From: Scatomorpha sp040765295
GTDB lineage: Bacteria > Bacillota > Clostridia > Oscillospirales > Oscillospiraceae
Reading direction: 5' to 3'
DNA length: 64,000 nt
Assembly (NCBI GenBank): GCA_040765295.1
Contig: JAXGSB010000001.1
Location: 1,178,001 to 1,242,000, forward strand
The position numbers and the translations under genes are program-made. The notes beneath the pieces are model-generated. The model had not been told where the DNA came from. It searched no databases and saw only the letters and a program-made list of their open reading frames with translations. Within the stretch, counting starts at the first letter, position 1; each line of letters begins with the position of its first letter. Positions 43,738 through 51,760 of this stretch are shown here, piece after piece.

Positions 43738-44856
43738 TTAACCCCCGCTTGGAAGCGCCGTAGCGAAATACACAATATCGCTTATTTTTCTTTGCGCATT
43801 ATATACGACTCGATTTATAACTTGGTTATTCATAACTAAAACTGCAGTCTGTCCGCCGTCTAAGGCATAGGCATGTTTTGCGCCCATTGAGTGTATTGCA
43901 TTCGCAAACTCCCTAATTGTCGGCACATTTAAATCATATTCTTCGCCGGATGAGACAACAATCATATAGTGCAAGTCATCCATCTGCACCAATGCCGAAC
44001 GGGCGTATCGCTCTTTTACCTCACCCAAAACATAGTTGGAAGGCGCTACATTCTCATAATTTTCTACCAAAACCGGTCCGAAACAGAGGCTGAAGCGCGC
44101 CGCCTTAACCAAGGGATGCTGCTCCGCTTCCTCAAAACTCAGGACTTCTCCTCTTTTTATAAAGCTCATATCTCCGTTTTCATCTATAAAGCAGGTGTCT
44201 ACATATTCGCCTGCGACCCTCATAAGCCTATTCATATAAACCGACAGCCCCACATTTCTAAATGAATAGAAGTCCCCGCTGGTGGCCACAACCGCATTTG
44301 CAGCTTTAGCCATGTCGCTTGTGACATACTGATAGGGCGATCCGTATTCTCCGCCCGCCAGATATCTTCTAAGCTGAGATGCATCGGCAATCTTTATCTC
44401 TGAAAGAGTATAGATACAGCCGTTTATATACTGCTTCCATGTGACCGCAAAAATAGTCTTATCCAAATAAAACTTTACAGGCTGGTTAGCAAAGGTACGA
44501 ATCTCGGTATTGAAAAACAGTTTTTGACCATTCAGAATTTTCTTGGCTTTTTCATTGATTATCACGCCGCTTTCCGATGCCGGAAGCTCGAAATAATAGT
44601 CGGGGTTTGGCAGCGGAGATATTATATCCGAATCGGAAAGCTTATAGACTTTATCGAGCTTCAGGATGTCGTCCAATCCGTAAGTTAAGATATCGTCTAT
44701 GGTCTTCTCATATTTCTCGCTGAATTCTGCAAAAGAAAAAGGTTCCCTCTTATCTACTTCAACTTTAACAGCCAGATTTGTCGCAATCCAAAAAAGAAAG
44801 AACAGAAGCAAAATTGTAAAAACAAAAGACAGTATTACTTTTAAAAGCTTATTCAT
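43738..44856 (-). CDS. NAGPA-like phosphodiester glycosidase-domain protein, copy 2
   Basis: 372 aa, about 85% identical to copy 1. N-terminal membrane anchor, then the conserved blocks VVATSGDFYSFRN, DTCFIDENGDM, RSALVQMDDLHYMIVVSSG and YALDGGQTAVLVMNN. I use the ATG at 44854-44856 (MNKLLKVILS), which has GAGGTGAG upstream and matches copy 1; a longer in-frame start at 44964 lies within the preceding gene. Confidence 0.75.
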   Translation of the reverse strand: MNKLLKVILSFVFTILLLFFLFWIATNLAVKVEVDKREPFSFAEFSEKYEKTIDDILTYGLDDILKLDKVYKLSDSDIISPLPNPDYYFELPASESGVIINEKAKKILNGQKLFFNTEIRTFANQPVKFYLDKTIFAVTWKQYINGCIYTLSEIKIADASQLRRYLAGGEYGSPYQYVTSDMAKAANAVVATSGDFYSFRNVGLSVYMNRLMRVAGEYVDTCFIDENGDMSFIKRGEVLSFEEAEQHPLVKAARFSLCFGPVLVENYENVAPSNYVLGEVKERYARSALVQMDDLHYMIVVSSGEEYDLNVPTIREFANAIHSMGAKHAYALDGGQTAVLVMNNQVINRVVYNAQRKISDIVYFATALPSGG

Positions 44857-44866
44857 CGGCTCACCT

Positions 44867-45484
44867 CTAGTTAAGTCCGAATATGAGGTTTGAAAGCTCT
44901 TTGTTGAGAACAATTTTCCACTCATCCCCGTCTTTTTCAAACAATACGCCGGCCTTATTCTCAATTATATAGTCGTCTGATTCCAGCTTGCTTAATATAA
45001 TATTGTTGAGCTGCGCTTTAATATAAGCTTCGTTATGCGAGCCTGACTGGTCAAAGAGCTCTATGGATTCTGTTTCGGAATTCAACTTATCTTCTATATG
45101 TTTTCTCAGTTCGTCAACAGAATCGCGCACTATCTTTTTTACATCCAAATACTCTGCAGAAATATTGATTACTATCCCGCTTCCGTCCTTAGTTCTGAAA
45201 GCATCTTTTTCTTCAAATTTCAGATTTTCAATATTCTTTTTAAGGAGCAAATCCAAAAGCTTATCATTAAAGCTAAAACCTTTAAACTCTTCTTCCGCTA
45301 TGAGATACCGGCTTAAATTATCTGTGTTTCCTTTTTTCAGCTCGGAAACAAAATCCGCCAAAAGGACGCTCTGCTCGGAAGCGTCTAAAAGTATAAAAGG
45401 CTCCAGAAAAAACGAGGCTGCAAAAATCAGCACACAGAGCGTAAAAACTGTTAGGGGCAAGAAGAAATTCGCCTTTTCTTTCAT
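44867..45484 (-). CDS. Single-membrane-segment protein of unknown function, copy 2
   Basis: 205 aa from the ATG at 45482-45484 (MKEKANFFLPL), which has GGGAG 8 nt upstream; an in-frame TTG at 45520 would add 12 residues. One membrane segment then an extracellular domain, about 80% identical to copy 1. The conserved stretch DGSGIVINISAEYLDVKKIVRDSVDEL and the tail KDGDEWKIVLNKELSNLIF are unchanged between copies, so they probably matter for function. Confidence 0.68.
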   Translation of the reverse strand: MKEKANFFLPLTVFTLCVLIFAASFFLEPFILLDASEQSVLLADFVSELKKGNTDNLSRYLIAEEEFKGFSFNDKLLDLLLKKNIENLKFEEKDAFRTKDGSGIVINISAEYLDVKKIVRDSVDELRKHIEDKLNSETESIELFDQSGSHNEAYIKAQLNNIILSKLESDDYIIENKAGVLFEKDGDEWKIVLNKELSNLIFGLN

Positions 45485-45537
45485 GTTTTCTCCCTTCAAA
45501 TTTAACCATCCTAACTCCAACTAATCTCAATAGACTT

Positions 45538-45565
45538 TATCATAAGTAAGGAAATTTGCAATATT
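45538..45565 (-). promoter_or_regulatory. Promoter of minus-strand operon, copy 2
   Basis: Complement TTGCAA, 16 nt, TAAAGT, as in copy 1; sequence similarity between the copies stops at about 45570. Confidence 0.45.
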
Positions 45566-45690
45566 TAATTTGTAATAAAATCCTGTTGTTTTACCGTTTT
45601 AAAATTTACACTTTGTTTATATCTCTTTCAAATCTTCTGTGTTGCCAAAAAATAAACACCGTTTCGACTGAAATAAGAGCACATTTTTAT

Positions 45691-45719
45691 TTGATTTTTA
45701 TATAAAAGTGGAGTAAAAT
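45691..45719 (+). promoter_or_regulatory. hppA promoter
   Basis: TTGATT (45691-45696), 17-nt spacer, TAAAAT (45714-45719). A small CGCTC/GAGCG hairpin follows in the leader (45739-45753). Confidence 0.6.
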
Positions 45720-45778
45720 AATTACATTGTTACGTTAACGCTCTTTTGGAGCGAAAATATTTTAGGGGTGAAATTCCA

Positions 45779-47917
45779 ATGGAAAATCTATTCTGGATTG
45801 GTTTTATCGGCGCCTTTCTTGCTCTCGGCTTTGCGTATGTTCAAGCACGCAAAGTTTTATCATTCTCCGAGGGCACACCTGCCATGATAAAAATTGCTGA
45901 TGCAATTCGCAAAGGGGCAAACGCTTATCTTAATCGCCAGTACAGAGCTGTTGCTCTTATTTTTGTAATCATTGCGGTTATATTGGCGGTTCTTGCCTAT
46001 GTCCCATGGCTTGGCGAAAACGGCGGACTTGTCAACAAATTCGTTCCTTTTGCATTTTTGACCGGAGGTATGTACTCCTCCTTAGCGGGTTTCATCGGTA
46101 TGAAAATTGCAACGGCAGCCAACTCCAGAACTGCGAATGCTGCTGCGCACAGCCTCAACCGCGGTTTGGGAGTTGCCATCTCTTCCGGTTCCGTCATGGG
46201 CTTTACCGTTGTCGGACTCGGAATTTTGGATGTAACCCTATGGTTCCATATTTTGAAGTATGTATTCCATGCCGATGCCACCACAATAGCAAATACCATG
46301 GTAATGTTCGGTATGGGCGCTTCCTGCGCGGCTCTGTTTGCCAGAGTCGGCGGCGGAATTTTCACAAAGGCTGCAGACGTGGGTGCCGACCTTGTCGGCA
46401 AGGTCGAAGCCGGAATTCCCGAGGACGACCCCAGAAACCCCGCAACAATTGCCGATAATGTCGGCGATAACGTTGGCGACGTTGCCGGAATGGGCGCTGA
46501 CCTTTATGAATCCTATATCGGCTCAATTTTGGCCACATTTGCAATCGGCGCTGTTGCGGGCTATGGATGGAACGGTATGCTTCTGCCTTTGGCCATCGCA
46601 GCTGTCGGTGTACTCTGCTCCCTTGTAGGCACGTTCATGATCCGCACCGGTGAAGAGGCATCCCAGCGCGAGCTTCTAAAATCCATGCGTACAGGCACCG
46701 GCTTTGCAGCTGTGTCTTGCGCGGTGCTTTGTGTTCCCATCACCTGGTGGATAATGAGCGGTGTTGAGGGTGCAAGCTGGTTTGGAATTCTCATCTCTAT
46801 CTATTCGGGTCTTGTTGCCGGCGTTGCAATCGGCTATGTGACGGAATATTACACTTCGGATACATATAAGCCCACACAAGAGATCGCTGCAGCCTCGGAA
46901 ACAGGTCCCGCCACCGTTATTATAGGCGGAATTTCCCTGGGCATGAAGTCCACTGCCTGGCCGATACTCATTGTGTGTGTAAGCATTCTCGTAAGCTTTA
47001 TTGCAGCCGGTGGTACTCTTGTGACGGGCTCTGCCGAGTATACGCTCAACTTCTCCAAAGGTCTTTATGGAATAGGCATTTCCGCCATAGGTATGCTGGC
47101 CACCTTGGGTATCACGCTTGCAACAGACGCTTACGGCCCTGTTGCCGACAATGCAGGCGGCATTGCCGAAATGAGCGGACTTGGCGAAGAGGTTCGCGAG
47201 CGCACAGACGCTCTTGACTCCCTTGGAAACACAACGGCTGCCACCGGAAAAGGCTTCGCTATAGGCTCTGCTGCTCTTACGGCTCTTGCCCTTCTTGTTT
47301 CCTATGTCGATGTGGCAAAAACTCACATGACTGCAGACCAAGTCATTGACCTGTCTATTACAAACCCTGCTGTTCTTATAGGCCTCTTCGTAGGGATTAT
47401 GCTTGTGTTTGTCTTCGCCGCACTTGCAATGAATGCTGTTGAAAAATCAGCCAACCATATTGTTGTTGAAGTCCGCCGCCAGTTCCGCGAAATTCCCGGA
47501 ATTATGGAGGGCACTGCCGATCCCGACTACGAGAGATGCGTTGACCTCTGCACACGCGGCGCGCTTAAAGAAATGGTTGTTCCCGCGCTTTTGGCTGTTA
47601 TTGTTCCCATAGTTACCGGTCTTATACTCGGTGTTGAAGGCGTTGTCGGCCTGCTTGCAAGCACAACTGTTTGCGGCTTTGGCGTTGCGATATATATGTC
47701 CAACTCCGGAGGCGCCTGGGACAATGCCAAGAAGTTTATTGAGGCCGGAAACTTCGGCGGAAAAGGCAGCGAAAACCACAAGGCCGGTGTCATCGGCGAC
47801 ACGGTTGGCGACCCCTTCAAAGACACTGCAGGCCCAAGTCTCAATATTCTCATCAAGCTTTGTTCCACAGTCTCGATAGTTTTCTCGGCTGTTGTTGTTC
47901 ACATACACCTTTTCTAA
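45779..47917 (+). CDS. hppA: Membrane-bound ion-translocating pyrophosphatase
   Basis: Couples PPi hydrolysis to H+ or Na+ export. I choose ATG 45779 (712 aa, MENLFWIGFIG), with AGGGGTG 9 nt upstream; a TTG 33 nt earlier is unlikely. About 16 membrane segments. Catalytic motifs: DVGADLVGKVEAGIPEDDPRN and the DNVGDNVGDVAGMGADLYESY loop, then the DAYGPVADNAGG and GDTVGDPFKDTAGPS loops. GNTTAATGKGFAIGS carries Ala at the position that is Lys in K+-independent enzymes, indicating the K+-dependent subfamily. Na+ versus H+ cannot be decided here. Confidence 0.95.
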   Translation: MENLFWIGFIGAFLALGFAYVQARKVLSFSEGTPAMIKIADAIRKGANAYLNRQYRAVALIFVIIAVILAVLAYVPWLGENGGLVNKFVPFAFLTGGMYSSLAGFIGMKIATAANSRTANAAAHSLNRGLGVAISSGSVMGFTVVGLGILDVTLWFHILKYVFHADATTIANTMVMFGMGASCAALFARVGGGIFTKAADVGADLVGKVEAGIPEDDPRNPATIADNVGDNVGDVAGMGADLYESYIGSILATFAIGAVAGYGWNGMLLPLAIAAVGVLCSLVGTFMIRTGEEASQRELLKSMRTGTGFAAVSCAVLCVPITWWIMSGVEGASWFGILISIYSGLVAGVAIGYVTEYYTSDTYKPTQEIAAASETGPATVIIGGISLGMKSTAWPILIVCVSILVSFIAAGGTLVTGSAEYTLNFSKGLYGIGISAIGMLATLGITLATDAYGPVADNAGGIAEMSGLGEEVRERTDALDSLGNTTAATGKGFAIGSAALTALALLVSYVDVAKTHMTADQVIDLSITNPAVLIGLFVGIMLVFVFAALAMNAVEKSANHIVVEVRRQFREIPGIMEGTADPDYERCVDLCTRGALKEMVVPALLAVIVPIVTGLILGVEGVVGLLASTTVCGFGVAIYMSNSGGAWDNAKKFIEAGNFGGKGSENHKAGVIGDTVGDPFKDTAGPSLNILIKLCSTVSIVFSAVVVHIHLF

Positions 47918-47929
47918 GCTATATTTCTC

Positions 47930-47961
47930 AAGCGGCATCGTCAAAAGCGGTGCCGCTTTTT
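47930..47961 (+). terminator. hppA terminator
   Basis: AAGCGGCA (47930-47937) pairs with TGCCGCTT (47951-47958), followed by a T-run. Confidence 0.8.
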
Positions 47962-47962
47962 C

Positions 47963-47991
47963 TTGTTTAGATATGCTTATTATGGTAAAAT
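47963..47991 (+). promoter_or_regulatory. pcrA/uvrD promoter giving a leaderless mRNA
   Basis: TTGTTT (47963-47968), 17-nt spacer, TAAAAT (47986-47991). Only AACGCC separates the -10 from the ATG, so transcription should begin at or near the start codon; no Shine-Dalgarno is present. Confidence 0.6.
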
Positions 47992-47997
47992 AACGCC

Positions 47998-50364
47998 ATG
48001 AATATCTCTTTAAAAAACGACTTGCTTTCCGCAAGAAGAAAACTGATTGAAAATTATTTCTCACATTTGAATCCGATGCAAAGAGAGGCCGTCCTCAAAA
48101 CTGAGGGGGCTCTCCTTATACTTGCGGGCGCCGGCAGCGGCAAGACGACAGTCTTAATAAATCGTATTGCCAATATCATAAAGTTCGGAATTGCCTCGGA
48201 GAGCGACTATATTCCGGATTACTATGGTGAAGAGGAGTTAAAGATACTTCAGGCCGGCGGCCCTGAGGCTGAGGCGTTGGCGGCATTGGAGCCCTGCCCC
48301 CCTTGGCAAATTATTGCGATTACCTTTACCAACAAGGCCGCGGATGTTCTTAAGTCCAGACTGGCATCCATGCTCGGCAGCGAAGCCGACGATATATGGG
48401 CGCGCACCTTTCATTCTGCCTGCGTACGGATACTCAGGCGCTTTGCCGACAGGCTGGGATACGACTTAAACTTTACGATTTACGACAGTTCCGAACGCAT
48501 TACTGTTATGAAAGGCATTCTAAAGGACTTAGACTTGGATTCTAAGCTTTTTGAGCCCAAATATTTGTTGAGCAGAATCGACAGGTTAAAAGACGATTTA
48601 ATAAGCTTTGAGAGCTTTAGGAAAGAGAGTGAAAAGTCCTTTAATCCCAAGGAGAGAGCTTTGGGGCAGATATATGAGGCCTACAGCAAAAAACTTCTTG
48701 AAGCCTCGGCAATGGACTTTGAGGACCTGCTCTATAACACAGTTCGGCTTTTAAAGGAACATGAAGATGTGCTGCGGCTCTATCAAAGGCAATTTAAATA
48801 TGTTCTCATAGATGAATACCAAGACACCAACAATCTGCAATATCAGCTCGCTTCTCTCTTAGCGGGCGGATATGGCAATATTTGTGTTGTGGGCGACGAT
48901 GATCAAAGCATATATAAATTCCGCGGCGCAAGCATAGAGAACATTTTAAACTTTGAAGATGAGTTTGAGGGCTGCACAACAATAAGGCTCGAGCAAAACT
49001 ACAGAAGCAGCGGCAACATATTGGCCGCTGCAAACGAGCTTATAAAAAACAATAAGGAACGCAAAGGTAAGACACTTTGGACAAGTGAAGAGGACGGAGA
49101 GAAAATACACCTGCACACAGCCGAAAATGAGGATACGGAGGCTCAGTTTGTTGCCGATAGAGTATTGGAAAACTACGCTATGGATGGGACTTTTGCAAAC
49201 AACATGATTCTATACAGAATGAACGCCCAATCAAACAGGCTTGAGTTTGCCTTTAAGCGCAACGGTATTCCCTATAAAGTTTACGGCGGAATACGTTTTT
49301 ATGACAGGGCTGAGGTTAAGGATATGCTGGCATATCTTTCCGTCATACTTTCCCCTGCTGATGAACTCAGGCTTCTCAGAATTATCAACAATCCAAGGCG
49401 TGGCATAGGTGATAAAACTATTGAAACATGCCTCAATATCTCCTCTGAGAGCGTTTTGGGGCTTTATGACATCATTTCAAGAGCCAATGAATACGACGAG
49501 CTGAGGAAAGCCGCCCCCAAGCTTTTGGAGTTTTATTCGCTGATCGAATCTCTCAGAGAGAGTGCTAAGACGCTGCCGTTGGATGAGCTCTATGAGGAAG
49601 TGTTGTTTAAGACCTCTTACCTTAAGCAGCTCGAGGCGAATCCGTCCGTTGAGAATAAATCAAAGATAGAAAATATCGGAGAGTTGCTTACAAACATAAA
49701 AACATATATGTCTGAAAGTTCTGATAAGTCCTTAGAGGGCTTTTTAGACGAGGTCTCTTTATATACAGACCTTGACAACTTGGAGACTGAGGAGAGCGAT
49801 GACTCCGCAATAATGATGACCATGCACAGCTCTAAGGGCTTGGAGTGCAAAAATGTGTTTATGATAGGTGTTGAGGAGGGCATATTCCCGGGAATAAAGA
49901 GCTTGGGAGATGAGGAAGAAATGGAGGAAGAGCGCAGACTCTGCTATGTTGCCATGACGAGAGCGAAAGAACGCCTTTATATGAGTTCAGCCAAGCAGCG
50001 CATGCTCTTCGGCAAGACGAATTTAAACCTGCCTTCCAGATTTATTGATGAGATTCCCGGCATTCTCTTCGAGCGCAGCGGCATAGCGCCATACAGAAGA
50101 AGCCCGCAGTCAAGTTATATAAAGAGCGAAAGCCTCATACCCGGACAGAGTCTGCGCAGGGCTCCTACCCTGCTTGCAAACAGTGATGCGCTAAAGAGTT
50201 TTAAAGAGGGTGACAGAGTCCGCCATCGAGTTTTCGGCTCCGGTAAAATTATATCTATAAAGCCAAGCGGAAATGATGCGCTTTTGCAAATTCTTTTTGA
50301 TACTGTCGGCAAAAAGCTTCTCATGCTCCGCTCCGCTGCAAACTACATGACTTTGGAAGATTAA
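47998..50364 (+). CDS. pcrA: ATP-dependent DNA helicase PcrA/UvrD type
   Basis: 788-aa superfamily 1A helicase for repair and removal of proteins from DNA. Walker A LAGAGSGKTT (residues 42-51), motif Ia AITFTNKAADVLKSRL, motif II IDEYQDTNNLQYQL, motif III VVGDDDQSIYKFRGA, RLEQNYRSSGNIL, and VMTMHSSKGLEC-type MMTMHSSKGLECKNVF. Between motifs I and Ia there is an insertion of about 40 residues (62-102). A C-terminal Tudor-like segment (FKEGDRVRHRVFGSGKII) is present, as in PcrA. The stop overlaps cca by one base. Confidence 0.95.
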   Translation: MNISLKNDLLSARRKLIENYFSHLNPMQREAVLKTEGALLILAGAGSGKTTVLINRIANIIKFGIASESDYIPDYYGEEELKILQAGGPEAEALAALEPCPPWQIIAITFTNKAADVLKSRLASMLGSEADDIWARTFHSACVRILRRFADRLGYDLNFTIYDSSERITVMKGILKDLDLDSKLFEPKYLLSRIDRLKDDLISFESFRKESEKSFNPKERALGQIYEAYSKKLLEASAMDFEDLLYNTVRLLKEHEDVLRLYQRQFKYVLIDEYQDTNNLQYQLASLLAGGYGNICVVGDDDQSIYKFRGASIENILNFEDEFEGCTTIRLEQNYRSSGNILAAANELIKNNKERKGKTLWTSEEDGEKIHLHTAENEDTEAQFVADRVLENYAMDGTFANNMILYRMNAQSNRLEFAFKRNGIPYKVYGGIRFYDRAEVKDMLAYLSVILSPADELRLLRIINNPRRGIGDKTIETCLNISSESVLGLYDIISRANEYDELRKAAPKLLEFYSLIESLRESAKTLPLDELYEEVLFKTSYLKQLEANPSVENKSKIENIGELLTNIKTYMSESSDKSLEGFLDEVSLYTDLDNLETEESDDSAIMMTMHSSKGLECKNVFMIGVEEGIFPGIKSLGDEEEMEEERRLCYVAMTRAKERLYMSSAKQRMLFGKTNLNLPSRFIDEIPGILFERSGIAPYRRSPQSSYIKSESLIPGQSLRRAPTLLANSDALKSFKEGDRVRHRVFGSGKIISIKPSGNDALLQILFDTVGKKLLMLRSAANYMTLED

Positions 50365-51707
50365 TGAAGAATATAAAACTGCCACAAGAACTGAAAAATA
50401 TTTTGAACACTTTGGAAGAAAGCGGTTTCGAGGCCTATCTGGTCGGAGGTGCGGTAAGGGATTATTTGCTCGGGCTTGAGGTTTTTGACTATGACATCTC
50501 AACTTCCGCCAAGCCCAACGAACTCCTGAGCATTTTCGAAGGCTTCAATGTACAAACAGAGGGCATAGACTACGGCTCTTTGAAGCTTATTCTTGCGCAA
50601 AACGGTTATGAAATAACCACGTTCAGAAAAGATATTTCTTACTCTGATCACAGGAGACCCGACGCAGTCTTATTTACAGATTCTTTAGAAGAAGATCTCC
50701 TGCGCAGAGACTTCACTGTCAATGCCATGGCTATCAGCAAAGACGGCAAGCTTATTGACCCGCTGAACGGAAAATCCGACCTGGATGCGAGGCTCATACG
50801 CACAATAAAATCTCCCGATTTCAGTTTTAATGAGGACGCTTTAAGAATTCTCAGAGCTCTGCGTTTTGCGTCCGCTTTAGGCTTTGAGATAGAACAAAGC
50901 ACCAGGGAGAGCATTTTTAAGAATAAAGAGCTGCTTTCTTTTTTATCTGCCTCACGCATCACCGAAGAGCTCACGGGAATACTTTGCGGTGATTATGTCA
51001 TACCCGTGCTCAGAGAGTACAGAGAGCTCATAGCTGTTTCGATCCCGGAAATAAGAGACAGTTTCGATTTCGAGCAAAATAACCCGCATCATGAATTCGA
51101 TGTGTGGGAGCATACAATTTATGTTGTTCACTATTCCTCGAAGGACCCAATCACAAGATGGGCAGCCTTAATGCACGATATAGCCAAGCCCGTCTGCTAC
51201 AAGCAGGATGAATTCGGCATAGGCCACTTCAAAGGTCACGCTAAAGTCGGCGAAGAGATGACATCTGAGATAATGAAAAGATTAAACTTCAAGTCGGCCG
51301 ATATTTCAGCTGTTTGCGCCCTGATTCGGAACCATTATCCGGTTCCGGCGCAAAGCAAAAAGTCTGTTAAAAAAGCACTCTTGAAGCTTGGCTATGATAA
51401 TTTTTTACGGCTACTCTCCTTAATTAAAGCTGATAATTTATCCAAGAAGAATGCCCCTGATGATGCCGAAATCACACGAATAAGCGAGCATATTGACGGA
51501 CTTAAAGCCTTGGCTGATTCAATAATTGCGGAGAACGAATGTTTCTCGCTAAAAGACTTAAATCTCAGCGGCTTTGATGTCATGGCTCTCGGATATAAAA
51601 ATCGTGAGGTCGGTGAGGTTTTGGATTTTGCCTTAAATGCCGTCATAGATGAATACGTCGCAAATGACAGAGCTTCAATTTTAAAATACATATCGGAAAA
51701 TTATTAG
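50364..51707 (+). CDS. cca: CCA tRNA nucleotidyltransferase
   Basis: Class II polynucleotide nucleotidyltransferase that adds or repairs the CCA end of tRNA. 447 aa. Visible: GFEAYLVGGAVRDYLLG, the catalytic DYDISTSAKP Asp pair, RRDFTVNAMAI, DLDARLIRTI, EDALRILRALRFASALGF, and an HD-domain helical region in the second half (ALMHDIAKP). An HD domain fused to the transferase is typical of many Gram-positive and gamma-proteobacterial enzymes. The ATG overlaps the pcrA stop (TAATG). Confidence 0.94.
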   Translation: MKNIKLPQELKNILNTLEESGFEAYLVGGAVRDYLLGLEVFDYDISTSAKPNELLSIFEGFNVQTEGIDYGSLKLILAQNGYEITTFRKDISYSDHRRPDAVLFTDSLEEDLLRRDFTVNAMAISKDGKLIDPLNGKSDLDARLIRTIKSPDFSFNEDALRILRALRFASALGFEIEQSTRESIFKNKELLSFLSASRITEELTGILCGDYVIPVLREYRELIAVSIPEIRDSFDFEQNNPHHEFDVWEHTIYVVHYSSKDPITRWAALMHDIAKPVCYKQDEFGIGHFKGHAKVGEEMTSEIMKRLNFKSADISAVCALIRNHYPVPAQSKKSVKKALLKLGYDNFLRLLSLIKADNLSKKNAPDDAEITRISEHIDGLKALADSIIAENECFSLKDLNLSGFDVMALGYKNREVGEVLDFALNAVIDEYVANDRASILKYISENY

Positions 51708-51721
51708 TCCCATACTGCTTA

Positions 51722-51748
51722 GGGCGCCGTATAATCCGGCGCCCTTTT
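51722..51748. terminator. Bidirectional terminator between cca and rqcH
   Basis: GGGCGCCG (51722-51729) pairs with CGGCGCCC (51737-51744) followed by TTTT; the genes on either side converge on it. Confidence 0.8.
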
Positions 51749-51760
51749 GAAATCGGCAAT

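Larger units (their letters stand above)
42677..43774. repeat. Near-identical segment, copy 2
   Basis: Partner of 36893-37990. Matches include the terminator stem, the Lgt-like gene, and the first tens of bases of the NAGPA-like 3' end. Confidence 0.85.

Noticed and set aside
43738..44964. Extended N-terminus of the NAGPA-like copy 2 (start at 44964)
   Set aside because: The added sequence lies within the preceding gene and is absent in copy 1; the ATG at 44856 has a good ribosome site.
46676..48064. Long reading frames antisense to hppA
   Set aside because: They lie opposite a strongly conserved gene and arise from its codon bias; no ribosome site or family motif.
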